Assembly (NCBI RefSeq): GCF_039541875.1
Contig: NZ_BAABHB010000017.1
Coordinates: 62,001-126,000 of the forward strand
Length of the DNA: 64,000 bases
Origin: Nibrella viscosa
Lineage (GTDB): Bacteria > Bacteroidota > Bacteroidia > Cytophagales > Spirosomataceae
Direction: 5' to 3'
In this document: positions 10,011-18,568 of the stretch, in pieces
Layout: every line of letters begins with the position of its first letter
Position numbering within the stretch: position 1 is the stretch's first letter
Made by a program: the position numbers and the translations under genes
The notes under the pieces: generated by a model
The model's database searches: none
Seen by the model: only the letters and a program-made list of their open reading frames with translations
What the model was told of the DNA's origin: nothing

Positions 10011-10100
10011 GGCACTAGTCCTGTTCAATTATGTTCATTATTTTAATGTCTGCTTAAGGGAAGAAGGGTGTTATAAACTTCTGTAATTCAATGCCTTATT

Positions 10101-10132
10101 CTTGATTGATGCATAATTAATCCTTATCTTTA
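10101..10132 (+). promoter_or_regulatory. Candidate promoter and long leader for the 10329 gene
   Basis: CTTG at 10101-10104, a 20-base spacer and TATCTTTA at 10125-10132 match the Bacteroidetes promoter pattern. The roughly 190-base leader to the ATG contains possible small hairpins (GTGGC with GCCAC near 10152-10176, GGGC with GCCC near 10204). No gene is seen in the 10011-10328 gap. Confidence 0.4.
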
Positions 10133-10328
10133 TAGTGTAATTCAACAATGCGGGTGGCGGTGTTAAGGCCACTAAAAGTATGTTTCTGCTTCGGTTGCCT
10201 CACGGGCGTGTAGCCCTGTTATCGTCTCTTTTATATCGTCTTGTTTCGCCATGGCTTTCTGGTTAAAGGGTGCAGCTTTTTCTCCAGTTGCAATTCTCAA
10301 TTCAAAATCCTAATTAACCAGCTTAGTC

Positions 10329-11324
10329 ATGACAACAACTTCAAATACCCTGACTACTTCTTCATCCTGGGATACCATCTGTTTTCCGGTGCGGGCGGAG
10401 CGTTTATGTGATTATTTACCGAATGATTTTCAGGTGCTAGCCTCGGACCGCCGGCGCATTGTGGTAGGCGATCTGCCCAATGGTGCCAAAGGGGTGTTTG
10501 CCGTCCAGAGTGAAGATTACAGCATAGTACCCAATGCCCTCATCCGGTCGGTAGTCGAGCAGGAGATAACCCGTTATGAGATGAATATCCGCGCTTCGCA
10601 CAAAGGTGAGTATAACATTAATATTATCCTGCCGGATATAATTCAGGTAGGAGGGGAGCGGCTTCATAAGAACCTTATCTTTAATAATTCATATACGGGT
10701 AAAACGCCCTTTACCATTCAGGGGATGACGGTCAATACCCGCACCCGACGAGAAAGCCGGGTGCGCGTCAGCTATTACCGCAAAGTATGCTCCAATGGAC
10801 TTATGGGTTGGGTCGATTCGTTCTTGAGTATGGATGAGTACCTAAATTGGCTGATTGCCGGGAAACCGAAGAAATATGAAGATGCTCGGGATGAGCGAAC
10901 GTCCATTGAGGAAGTGGTCCACACTGAAACGGATAAGGAAATGGTGGTAGAAGGCCGCTTTACACACAAGCATCTGGAACTGGACTGGCTGACCACCTAC
11001 CTGAAACAAACCATCCGGGCTTTCCTAACCCACGAGGGAAGCCTGACAGCACAGGTGTATGAGCGGTTGGCCCAGACATCGCTGGAAGATCATCGGGTAG
11101 AAACTGTCCTGGCTGCTACTAAACTGCCAAAAATGCTGGCCAAACTGGCGCTAGAGCGTATGCAGTATGAAGAACGGTTGCTGAAATCTGAGCCTACCCT
11201 GTGGCTGGTCTATAACGCCGTTAACTATGCGCTGCACCAGGGTGATTCCAGTCTGACCATTAGCGAGCGGTTCAAAGCTGATGAAGCCGCCCTGCATCGA
11301 TTGGTAGCCTTAACGCTAAACTGA
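10329..11324 (+). CDS. DUF932-like phage/plasmid protein
   Basis: The 331-residue product resembles DUF932 proteins. Supporting features are a central aromatic and Asn-rich region (NLIFNNSYTGKTPFTIQGM), the tail motif RKVCSNGLMGW near residue 160, and an upstream DYSIVPNALIRS segment. A predicted helical C-terminal domain follows from about residue 215. DUF932 proteins are common on plasmids and phages and have no firmly established biochemical role. The gene ends 14 bases before an IS insertion, so any former downstream partner may have been separated from it. Confidence 0.65.
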   Translation: MTTTSNTLTTSSSWDTICFPVRAERLCDYLPNDFQVLASDRRRIVVGDLPNGAKGVFAVQSEDYSIVPNALIRSVVEQEITRYEMNIRASHKGEYNINIILPDIIQVGGERLHKNLIFNNSYTGKTPFTIQGMTVNTRTRRESRVRVSYYRKVCSNGLMGWVDSFLSMDEYLNWLIAGKPKKYEDARDERTSIEEVVHTETDKEMVVEGRFTHKHLELDWLTTYLKQTIRAFLTHEGSLTAQVYERLAQTSLEDHRVETVLAATKLPKMLAKLALERMQYEERLLKSEPTLWLVYNAVNYALHQGDSSLTISERFKADEAALHRLVALTLN

Positions 11325-11338
11325 CAGGTTGAAACATG

Positions 11339-12777
11339 AGTCATCCCGAATTTTGAAGGATGATCTGGTAAGTTGTTAACAACTCCGCTAAGGCGGCTCG
11401 TAAGCGGTAGAGCGGTGTCAGCGTTTGCTGGTACCGCTTGCCTGTTCGATGGCACCAGGCTCGCAGTATCGCCAATCGGTACTGGTCCTGCTCGGGATTC
11501 AGCAACTGCAACAGAAATGCGTATACCACCGCTACCATCATCATCAACTTCAGCCGGTTTTCCCACCACCATAGCCGAGGTGACTGAATGGCTAGTTCAC
11601 TCTTGGAGTAGCGCCAACACGCTTCGATTTGCCAACGCCGGCCATAGGCCAGCACCACGGACCAAACTTGATCAGCCTTTTCACAAGGCTGATTGGTTAG
11701 TAAGTACCAGGGCTCCCTGCCCCGGCCAATCCGCGAGACCACCAGCCACAATGGGTGTTGTGGGAAGTCAGGATGACTTACCGACAGTGCCAGCGCCTTG
11801 GCTTCTCGCCAACAGTGCTGATGAGCATCCCACAGCTTTCGGCGGACCTGAGTAGGTTTACCCCGAGCGATTTGCCAACAACTCCGGCGACCTTTTGCAT
11901 CTACTAACTCATAGCGTTTGGGCCAGCGGAGCACAAAGCCCACTTGCTGGGTGAACAACTCACCTAGCCAGCGCTTACCGGCGTAGCCCCGATCAAAGAC
12001 ATGCCATAGCGAAGTACCAAAGGCTTTGATGGCTTGCTGTAGGAGCTTATTCTGTAAGCTGATGCGGTTCTGCGCATGGGGGCCTCGGGTGGTGTACCAC
12101 TTGAAAAAAGCCACACTGGGATGCGTTTTCAGCCCAGCCAGCAACAGCCCCATCCACTCAAAGCCCGGCACGCAGATGGGTCGGCCACCGGGTGGATTGT
12201 AAAAGCCGGGTTTGATGCGCTTGAGCCGTCTGGCCTTGCTGCTACGCACCGCACACAAGCCTTCACTGCGCAGGCTTTCCGCTTTCTCGATGACACTGTC
12301 ATCCCAGAGCAAAACGCCTATCTGCTGCTGGTCTTGCAGGTGCTGGGCCAGGGCTTGTGCTTTCTCCAGTAGAAACTCACCAATCAACTCATGACTCCAG
12401 GCTTTACTCCGGAGTAAGTTACTAATGCGCTTGGTGCCAGCCGGGGCATGTTGGCCACCCAGCAATTTACCACCTAATTCGCTAAGCAGTAAACCCAGGC
12501 TGTTATGGCGGAAGCGCACAACACAACTGAGCAAGGCTTCAAAGGTGCGAACCAGTCGGCGATCCAGGAGCTGATCTAAGCGTTGGCAGAGCGGCAGGAG
12601 AAAAGTCTGGAGGTGTTGGTGAAAATAAGTAGCTTGCCGCTTGACATCCTGGGAGCCGATACCGACTTTTAGAGTGTCTATAGACATAAGAAAACCTTCC
12701 GGTTAGTTAGTAGTTGACACCACTAAGTTCGGAAGGTTTTTCTTTGGTTGTGACTCCCCCGAAAATTCGGGATGACT
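11339..12777 (-). mobile_element. Complete IS4-type insertion sequence (1439 bp)
   Basis: Both ends are visible. The left end AGTCATCCCGAATTTT (11339-11354) is the exact inverse of the right end (12762-12777). CATG flanks each side (11335-11338 and 12778-12781) and is most simply read as a 4-bp target duplication. Because CATG is itself a palindrome, the boundary could also be drawn to include it in the inverted repeat. One transposase gene fills the element, and its stop codon lies inside the left repeat. The element looks intact. Confidence 0.88.
11341..12687 (-). CDS. IS4-family-like DDE transposase
   Basis: This 448-residue protein catalyses cut-and-paste movement of the IS. It shows an N-terminal helical region, then an RNase H-like catalytic core. 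The first catalytic Asp is probably in VLLWDDSVIEK (about residue 130), the second in WHVFDRGYAGKRW (about 230), and the Glu in the helix WQIEACWRYSKSELA (about 370), with the Y-(2)-R-(3)-E-(6)-K-like spacing typical of IS4 relatives. Assignment to a particular subgroup is not possible by eye. It is uninterrupted and probably active. Confidence 0.85.
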   Translation of the reverse strand: MSIDTLKVGIGSQDVKRQATYFHQHLQTFLLPLCQRLDQLLDRRLVRTFEALLSCVVRFRHNSLGLLLSELGGKLLGGQHAPAGTKRISNLLRSKAWSHELIGEFLLEKAQALAQHLQDQQQIGVLLWDDSVIEKAESLRSEGLCAVRSSKARRLKRIKPGFYNPPGGRPICVPGFEWMGLLLAGLKTHPSVAFFKWYTTRGPHAQNRISLQNKLLQQAIKAFGTSLWHVFDRGYAGKRWLGELFTQQVGFVLRWPKRYELVDAKGRRSCWQIARGKPTQVRRKLWDAHQHCWREAKALALSVSHPDFPQHPLWLVVSRIGRGREPWYLLTNQPCEKADQVWSVVLAYGRRWQIEACWRYSKSELAIQSPRLWWWENRLKLMMMVAVVYAFLLQLLNPEQDQYRLAILRAWCHRTGKRYQQTLTPLYRLRAALAELLTTYQIILQNSG

Positions 12778-12785
12778 CATGTTTT

Positions 12786-13325
12786 TCATCGAATCCGGGT
12801 CAGCTTTATGGTAAATACATGCGGTTTGTTATCAAAGTCACCGGCATCAATTCGGTTCTTCCAGGTCATCGTATTACCGTCGACGCTCACATCAGTGTAG
12901 GTCAACGTACCGAAGTATTTACCTGGTTGATCGTTATCAATGGTTAGTACCAGTTCGTTACGCTTAACGGTCCAGGTACCCGCTTTCCAGGAAAACACTT
13001 TGTCGGCCGACGAACAGGAGGTTGGGGATAGTCGGGTCGCGCGTTTATCGGCAGAAAAGGTAAGTTGCGTTTCCGCAATGCAGGTTGGGCTAACCACCTG
13101 CTGGTAAATGGATAAAACGTCAGTAACATCACCCAGGGAGGTGGTGACCGCCGGCGAGGCTGTAATGGAGGTTATTTGCCAGCTACCGGTTACCAAACTG
13201 GGCTCCAGATCTGGTTCTTTTCGGCATCCCCATAGAACACTTATTATTAACGCAACTTGCCAAATCCATCGGTTTCGCACCTGGTACAGCAAGTTTGATT
13301 TTCGCAATCTAAATAGTTTATTCAT
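12786..13325 (-). CDS. Small lipoprotein, lipocalin-like
   Basis: The 179-residue product has a basic N-terminus, a hydrophobic stretch and a lipobox-like end (LWGC near residue 34), so it is probably a membrane-anchored lipoprotein. The remainder is rich in alternating polar/hydrophobic strands, with SGSWQITSI-type and GTWTVKRNELVLTID motifs like the lipocalin-like lipoproteins common in Bacteroidota. The first Met may be too far upstream, since a Met is absent until late in the frame. The IS ends 8 bases beyond its stop, so the coding region appears intact. Confidence 0.65.
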   Translation of the reverse strand: MNKLFRLRKSNLLYQVRNRWIWQVALIISVLWGCRKEPDLEPSLVTGSWQITSITASPAVTTSLGDVTDVLSIYQQVVSPTCIAETQLTFSADKRATRLSPTSCSSADKVFSWKAGTWTVKRNELVLTIDNDQPGKYFGTLTYTDVSVDGNTMTWKNRIDAGDFDNKPHVFTIKLTRIR

Positions 13326-13468
13326 GTGGTAAAGTAACTAGTGGCTCCGGTAAACCGGAATATGGGATTCTTTGCAAAATCTGGCAACGTGTTGGTAAAG
13401 AATATAGCAAAGGTGCCCCCTTTATCTGGATGGACAGGGAAGGTTATCCCCTGAAGGATACCAGTCTT

Positions 13469-13500
13469 TTTGTAGTTTTACGGGCTGGGACTTATCTTTT
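13469..13500 (+). promoter_or_regulatory. Candidate promoter of the 13596 gene
   Basis: TTTG at 13469-13472 and TATCTTTT at 13493-13500 are separated by 20 bases. If real, transcription starts near 13506, which argues against a start codon there and favours the ATG at 13596. Confidence 0.4.
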
Positions 13501-13595
13501 TAGCCATGCCCTCATTTTCCGAAATGCCGTCTGGTCTGTCCATTGTTCAAACAGGTACGTACCTGTTCCCTGCAGAATTCGAGAAAAAAGGGAAC

Positions 13596-14231
13596 ATGGA
13601 CCAATACACCCGCTACGGCGACTACTATATTATACAGCGACAAACTGAGTCTGCTTCGAGGAATGATACGAACGGTAAAGGAGTAGAACGTTATGCTGAA
13701 TTTATCCAGGTGAAATCTGGTCAACGGGCGCATTTAGTACCGGTTCGATCCTGGCAGGACCAGTGGCTGGTGTATGCTATTGCCAGAGTCCACCGACTAC
13801 CGAAGCAGGAATTACCACCCGAATTGAGTCGTATTCAGGTTAATCAACGGTTTACAGTAGAGGAAATCCGGCGCATTGGTGATGTTATGATCTACCGCCG
13901 GATGTTAGGGGAGGAGCCCTGGGATTACTGTGTACAATACCGCAACATCGTCCAGCACGGTCTTACCCCTCAAGCCGCGATTGCAAATTGGCGGGCCGAT
14001 GAACTTAAGCGGAAGCAGAGCGATGAGGTAACCATCAACCAGCAGTTTGCAAGGCAGCGAGGTATCTCAGTGGAAGAGTATGCCCATTTCTGCGCTGACA
14101 ATAATCTGAATCTTGAAGACTCGTATACCCGTAAGGAGCTACGGGCGTATGTAGTTAAGAACAGAAAAATGAACTGCATGCAGTATCAATCGACTCTTCG
14201 CCAGTTAGGTATTCCGCTAAATTGTAAGTGA
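13596..14231 (+). CDS. Hypothetical plasmid protein (211 aa)
   Basis: I recognise no family. An upstream ATG at 13506 would place the start on top of the promoter. The ATG at 13596 is preceded by a purine-rich run (GAGAAAAAAGGG) and begins MDQYTRYGDYYII. The N-terminal part is strand-rich, and the C-terminal 90 residues are charged helices that could be a DNA- or protein-binding tail. No signal peptide is seen. It is an orphan between the lipoprotein and a small membrane protein. Confidence 0.55.
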   Translation: MDQYTRYGDYYIIQRQTESASRNDTNGKGVERYAEFIQVKSGQRAHLVPVRSWQDQWLVYAIARVHRLPKQELPPELSRIQVNQRFTVEEIRRIGDVMIYRRMLGEEPWDYCVQYRNIVQHGLTPQAAIANWRADELKRKQSDEVTINQQFARQRGISVEEYAHFCADNNLNLEDSYTRKELRAYVVKNRKMNCMQYQSTLRQLGIPLNCK

Positions 14232-14417
14232 AGTAAAACTGACTGCAAGCTGACAATTTTAGCAGAGGTGTTAAAAAACGGGGGTACCTTTGCTATATTT
14301 TGACCATTTCAGCCACAGGTTGAACACAGTAGACTGGTTCTTATAGTATACTTGACAGACTATTTCTGATGCTCCATGTTTGGTTGGAACATCAGGATTT
14401 GTATCTGTGAGAAAGCC

Positions 14418-14663
14418 ATGAGACTGTTATCCCTTCTGTTTCCGTTCCTGTCTTTTATACTAAGGGCTCGTCCTTTTGCTGCGTTAGTTGGCCTCTTCCT
14501 GCAACTCACAATCATTGGCTGGCCATTTGCCGCCATGTGGACCCTTGCCGATTTAGTCTCCTACCAAAACAAGAGCAATTTCCGACGGACTATGAAATAC
14601 CTTCGGCAAATAGAGAAAGAAGGTAAGGTTAAAATTAGTGTGGGCTATCCATTATCCAATTGA
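14418..14663 (+). CDS. Small membrane protein (81 aa), possibly YqaE/Pmp3-like
   Basis: Starting at ATG 14418 (the upstream ATG at 14376 adds a Cys-rich stretch with no supporting features), the product has a hydrophobic N-terminus (LLSLLFPFLSFIL) and a second span (FAALVGLFLQLTIIGWPFAAMW). The IGWPFAAMWTLADL part recalls small Bacteroidetes YqaE/Pmp3-like membrane proteins, but the match is weak. The last 30 residues are basic and soluble. Its stop codon directly abuts the 51-bp palindrome. Confidence 0.5.
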   Translation: MRLLSLLFPFLSFILRARPFAALVGLFLQLTIIGWPFAAMWTLADLVSYQNKSNFRRTMKYLRQIEKEGKVKISVGYPLSN

Positions 14664-14714
14664 ATTAAAGTTTAGTTTATAAAGTAAAATTTACTTTATA
14701 AACTAAACTTTAAT
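14664..14714. repeat. 51-bp perfect palindrome (25-bp arms, 1-base centre)
   Basis: Left arm ATTAAAGTTTAGTTTATAAA and onward mirrors exactly to 14714 around A14689. It is AT-rich, without the GC stem and U-run of a terminator, and ends 51 bases before the start of the coiled-coil DNA-binding-like protein at 14765. It is best read as a protein-binding site (operator or partition-type site), although a hairpin in the RNA is also possible. Confidence 0.7.
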
Positions 14715-14764
14715 ATTTACTCAAGTTTAATTATTCTTGGTTAGGAAATAAACAGATTCTGGAT

Positions 14765-15418
14765 ATGGCTATTATCAGTATTGACACAACCAAAGAACTG
14801 ACTCGTAAAGAGTACATAGATTTTGTACAGAAAACTAAGGGAGAGTCCATAAGTGAGAGTCGTATCTCACAACTGGTATCGGCCAATAAGCTCAAAGTTC
14901 GCGAGTACCCGGAACTCAACAATCTCCAATTGATTGTTTTGGACGACGATGAACAAGCCCTGGCACAGGGACGCTTCACGACCACGCAGGCCATTCACAC
15001 CTATTCGTATAAGGAACTAGGCTTGATGTTTGGAAAGCTGATACAGGATTTAAATAATGAAGTTGGTAATGCGAAAACCCTGCAAACCGAGAAACAGGAA
15101 CAGATAGACCGTTTGGCTGCTCAACTACTGGAGGTGGAAGCGAGTCGGGATGAGGCTCACCAGCAAATTCATCAACTTACCGAAACGGTGAACCAGGCAG
15201 CAAATGAGAAACAGCAGTGGTTAGTAAAGGAAAAAGATCTGAACGCTCAGTTGGAGCAAAGCCGGAGGGAAAACGTTCAATTGAAAGAGCGGCTGACGGC
15301 ACTTCAGCAAAAGCTGGATGCGGAGAGCGGATTCCGGTCAGAATTTGATGATTTTAAGAAGATGGTAATGGCACTTCTTCAGGAAAGTAAGCCAGCTAAA
15401 AAAAGAACCAAGGCCTAA
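14765..15418 (+). CDS. KfrA-like plasmid protein: N-terminal DNA-binding head, long coiled coil
   Basis: The 217-residue product has a predicted helix-turn-helix-like N-terminal 70 residues (YIDFVQKTKG, SRISQLVSANKL), a short linker, and then about 120 residues of heptad-rich coiled coil (from FGKLIQDLNNEVG to LTALQQKLDAE), ending in a basic KKRTKA. KfrA-type plasmid proteins have this plan: they bind repeated or palindromic sites near their own promoter and help plasmid stability. The palindrome immediately upstream fits autoregulation. Convergent with rep: their stop codons are about 30 bases apart. Family assignment is by architecture, not sequence identity. Confidence 0.65.
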   Translation: MAIISIDTTKELTRKEYIDFVQKTKGESISESRISQLVSANKLKVREYPELNNLQLIVLDDDEQALAQGRFTTTQAIHTYSYKELGLMFGKLIQDLNNEVGNAKTLQTEKQEQIDRLAAQLLEVEASRDEAHQQIHQLTETVNQAANEKQQWLVKEKDLNAQLEQSRRENVQLKERLTALQQKLDAESGFRSEFDDFKKMVMALLQESKPAKKRTKA

Positions 15419-15450
15419 TCTCCCATTCTTTAACTGCATTACAACAGAGC

Positions 15451-16404
15451 TTACTTAACCTTCTTACCTTTTTTGGTGTAGCCAAATACACTGGAAGCGA
15501 TGTAGGCGGTTGGGTCTTTTATATCCCCTACACCCTGAGCCACGTAACTTTCGGCCCGGATGAATCGGTTCAGCTTTTCCTCATCATCCAGGATCTGTTG
15601 TTGCTGACTAGGGGTAAAGTTGTAATTGGGCAGAACCTGAATCACAAACGCCCTGCGCCGTTCCAGTGTCTGATTTAGAGCGGTATTCACCTCATCCAGG
15701 AAGGATCGGTATTCGTCTTCCCGCTCGTGTTTTTTCCGGATCGAGAAGGTGAGCCAACGAACAGCTTTGCCTTCCTTGCCTTCTTCAAATCCTACGGTTA
15801 TATCCGTGCGGGTGTTAATTTCATTCAGCGACACATCCAGCACCCGTTGTTTAAAATTTGAATACCGGGGATACTTCTCCGCCTGTAGCAGTTGACGCAA
15901 TTCGTCTACCTCAATCCGCCAGAAACCGGTATCCAGAAATCGGCATAGGCGTGGGTAAAGCAATTGAGCGTACTCACTGGTCAGCGAGATAGCTGCTTTT
16001 AATTGATACTGGCTATACCCTCGGCTCAGGTTGATAAAATAAGGCACCACGTTGGCCAGCATGACGATGTGGATGTAGCCCCGCTGGTATTTGACAAAAG
16101 GAAACGGAACAATGTAACTGAAGCTGTCATTCTCTGCCTCCTCAAACACGATCCGCCTGGAGGTGATCCGTTCGGCCGCTTTCTTAAGATCTGAGATACT
16201 TGGGTTTGTATCCGTCGCAAAGAGTTCGGAAATGTGAATGCGGAACTCTTTATTGGCCTCAAACTTGGCAATCTCTTTGCTCGTGGTCTGATCGTTTTTA
16301 AGCGCTTTCAGCACAGCCCAATAGATGCGTCGCTCCATCAGGGTAAATTCATGACGGGCCAAGAGCAGGGTTAGCGGTTCCTTAATTTGCGGCAGTAATT
16401 CCAT
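15451..16404 (-). CDS. Plasmid replication initiator, Rep_3/RepB-type
   Basis: The 317-residue protein resembles Rep_3 initiators: two winged-helix domains, the first containing LTLLLARHEFTLMERRIYWA and the second LTSEYAQLLYPRLCRF with EVDELRQLL. Such proteins bind iterons as monomers to open the origin and bind an inverted repeat as dimers to repress their own gene. The ATG at 16404 (MELLPQIKEP) is preferred over one at 16452, which would start inside the operator region. Divergent iterons lie directly upstream. A basic tail (KKGKKVK) ends the protein. Confidence 0.85.
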   Translation of the reverse strand: MELLPQIKEPLTLLLARHEFTLMERRIYWAVLKALKNDQTTSKEIAKFEANKEFRIHISELFATDTNPSISDLKKAAERITSRRIVFEEAENDSFSYIVPFPFVKYQRGYIHIVMLANVVPYFINLSRGYSQYQLKAAISLTSEYAQLLYPRLCRFLDTGFWRIEVDELRQLLQAEKYPRYSNFKQRVLDVSLNEINTRTDITVGFEEGKEGKAVRWLTFSIRKKHEREDEYRSFLDEVNTALNQTLERRRAFVIQVLPNYNFTPSQQQQILDDEEKLNRFIRAESYVAQGVGDIKDPTAYIASSVFGYTKKGKKVK

Positions 16405-16455
16405 GCAGGGATTAGTCTGAATACCTCGACAAGGTACAAAAGTGCTCCACAAAAT

Positions 16456-16480
16456 GCAACGTATAAAATAGCTACGTTGC
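16456..16480. promoter_or_regulatory. Inverted iteron half-sites: probable rep operator
   Basis: GCAACGTA (16456-16463) and TACGTTGC (16473-16480) are an 8-bp inverted repeat of the iteron core with 9 bases between, 52 bases upstream of the rep start. In Rep_3 plasmids such a pair binds the Rep dimer for autorepression. A further core copy (AACGTTGCTTT) lies at about 16516. Confidence 0.65.
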
Positions 16481-16632
16481 TTACTATCGTAATCGACCGG
16501 TTCGTTGTAGAAAAAACGTTGCTTTAAGCCAAGTGAATTGCTAAACAGCGGTTAAAACTCGGTAGTCACTCCCAATGTAACTTGCAGTTCATAGGTTTTC
16601 AGATGCCAGAGTAAATTCTCACTATAAATTTT

Positions 16633-17125
16633 TAGGGTTTACGTTGCCTTTGCCTGCGAACTGCTGGAAAATAGGGCATACGTTGCTTTAACACAAGCCA
16701 GTGTTCTGAATTGTAGGTCAAACGTTGCCTTTACTGCAAGTACATTATTGGGTTGAAGTAGGGTTTACGTTGCCGTTATAAGTGATGACGCGTTTTAAAA
16801 AGTAGGGTTTACGTTGCTTTTGTCAATGCTGAACGGCTGGATTAAGTAGAGTTTACGTTGCCTTTAGACATAAAAAACGGCAAATCACATTTAGGACTTA
16901 TGTTGCTTTAGGTCAGTGCAGTAGTAGAGGCTACGTTGCCTTTAGTAAAATCAGGCTGTGGATAAGAATAGGGGATACGTTGCACTTAGTAGGGCCTACG
17001 TTGCCTTGAGTAGGGTTTACGTTGCTTTTACTGGCTTAAAAATAGAAAAGCCGTTGCCGGTAAATAGGGGATCTGTTGCGCCAAATAGGTTAAACGTTGC
17101 TCATTGTAGGTTTTACGTTGCTTTT
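16633..17125 (+). repeat. Iteron array: plasmid replication origin
   Basis: At least 14 direct copies of a TAGGGTTTACGTTGCYTTT-like iteron begin near 16633, 16672, 16714, 16759, 16803, 16847, 16892, 16925, 16969, 16990, 17011, 17065, 17086 and 17107. Most start-to-start spacings are 21 or 42-45 bases, that is two or four helical turns, so the sites face the same side of the DNA. The following AT-rich stretch (17130-17285) would be the melting region. There are no genes in 16453-17356 and the repeats are not CRISPR-like. Confidence 0.85.
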
Positions 17126-17356
17126 ACAGCTCCAAACTATTTGTAACTTACTAAAAATTAGGTACTTATATCCAATTTCAGAATTGTACAATCTACAATT
17201 TTCAATTCAGAGAACTAAAAATTTTACCATTGATTTGATCTGTCTACTAGTGTTTGAGAACCGGAATAAAATTTTCAAAAAAGGATTTTGAAGATGTTGA
17301 AGGGGAAATTTACCTTTAAGGGAAATAAGTGTTCACCTAAAATTATATACTATGCC

Positions 17357-18079
17357 ATGGCCAGAACTGCCAAACGCACCGATCAGGCTCCATTGCCAGC
17401 ACTCCGGCAGGTGGTTTTAAGCTGCCAGATTAAACTGGAGCCCTTTACTCATCAGGTTAGTGCACTGCCGACTGACCCAGAACTCGAAATTTATTTCGTG
17501 CCTGTCCAGCATATGGACCTGTTCAAACCCTACCACCGGCCCGGCCAGCCATACAAAAATTTAAAATTAGTCAACTATGACCGGCCAGCAATTTCCCTAA
17601 CCTTCTTTGTTAAGCATAAGTACAGCATTGACCGACAAGTGAGCCAGGAAAATGCCTTACAGTATCTAAAAGAATACCGTGAAGAGCTCTTCAACCGGTC
17701 GTTTCTTCAGCCGCTGAGCCGTAGCCAGCAACAGGAGTTGCAGCAAATAGATGAGCTTTTCCGCGCTGTTCTGCGCAAGCCGGATCAATACCAGTTCTGC
17801 TTATCCAATTATCACCATTATTACCGGTACTGGTACTGTTCCTACCGCTATTTTGAAGATGATGAACAAACGAAAACGGCTACTGCCAATGAGCACCTGC
17901 TGAAGCATACACAACGAGTAGATGACCGCGTTAACGAACGAATGAATATCGTCTTTGTGGATACTAAACTCATTAGCCGACCCGTTCCCTACGATAATAA
18001 ATTAATTGACCGGGAGTTAGAGACCTATTCCCAACGTATTGAAATAGGTAAGACAGCGCTGTATATTAAGAAGCAGTAG
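17357..18079 (+). CDS. Hypothetical plasmid protein beside the origin (240 aa)
   Basis: No family is recognised. Start ATG 17357 (MARTAKRTDQ) is chosen because the upstream in-frame extension from 17288 is low-complexity. The product is basic at the N-terminus and Tyr-rich in the middle (NYHHYYRYWYCSYRYFED near residue 160), with a Glu/Arg-rich helical end. It has no signal peptide. Location right after the origin suggests a replication or copy-control role, which is only inference. Confidence 0.55.
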   Translation: MARTAKRTDQAPLPALRQVVLSCQIKLEPFTHQVSALPTDPELEIYFVPVQHMDLFKPYHRPGQPYKNLKLVNYDRPAISLTFFVKHKYSIDRQVSQENALQYLKEYREELFNRSFLQPLSRSQQQELQQIDELFRAVLRKPDQYQFCLSNYHHYYRYWYCSYRYFEDDEQTKTATANEHLLKHTQRVDDRVNERMNIVFVDTKLISRPVPYDNKLIDRELETYSQRIEIGKTALYIKKQ

Positions 18080-18154
18080 CAATACGGGCACAAACTGTTG
18101 CATAAGCGTGTTATATTGCAATCAAATGAGCCTGTTTTAACCTGTGCTTTACCT

Positions 18155-18568
18155 ATGGCTACTCAACCGGCATCTGCTTTACAAAATGTGGGAAAGCTGA
18201 GTCCCCTTCAACTTATTGACCGCTCCCGGCAGGGACTCATCGGCACCGAAGCCGGCCGGGTTGCCGGATTATTGGACGTATCCGACAAAGATATGGCTCG
18301 CTTGCTAAACCAATCAGTGGCCACCTTTCATCGGCAGGCTAAACTACAACGCTTGGACGCAGCTACCTCCGAGCGCCTGCTGTTGCTCGCCCGCTTAGCT
18401 ATATACGGCGCTACCGTTTTTCAGGATCAGGGTAAATTTACCCGCTGGTTGCGCCGGCCGCTGAGGCTACTGGCCGACCGCTCACCGCTGGATTTGCTCG
18501 ACAGCACCACGGGTATTCAACTGGTGGAAGATATTCTGGGCCGTATTGAATACGGGGTGTTTAGCTAA
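18155..18568 (+). CDS. Antitoxin of the RES-Xre system (Xre/MbcA/ParS-type)
   Basis: The 137-residue protein matches RES-partner antitoxins: an N-terminal Xre-like helical domain (LSPLQLIDRSRQGLIGTEAGRVAGLLDVSDKD in pieces, about 16-55), then the toxin-binding MbcA/ParS domain (DUF2384-like), ending LLDSTTGIQLVEDILGRIEYGVFS in part. The start at 18155 (MATQPASA) is preferred over ATG 18098. Its stop codon overlaps the toxin start by one base (TAATG), which implies translational coupling. It would neutralise the toxin and repress the operon. Confidence 0.85.
   Translation: MATQPASALQNVGKLSPLQLIDRSRQGLIGTEAGRVAGLLDVSDKDMARLLNQSVATFHRQAKLQRLDAATSERLLLLARLAIYGATVFQDQGKFTRWLRRPLRLLADRSPLDLLDSTTGIQLVEDILGRIEYGVFS

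Noticed and set aside
11373..11855. Forward frame of 160 codons inside the IS
   Set aside because: It lies opposite the transposase and shows no motifs.
16633..17125. CRISPR array
   Set aside because: Repeat cores are about 16-19 bases with variable, short spacing and no spacer-like unique units, and a rep gene is next to them. They are iterons.
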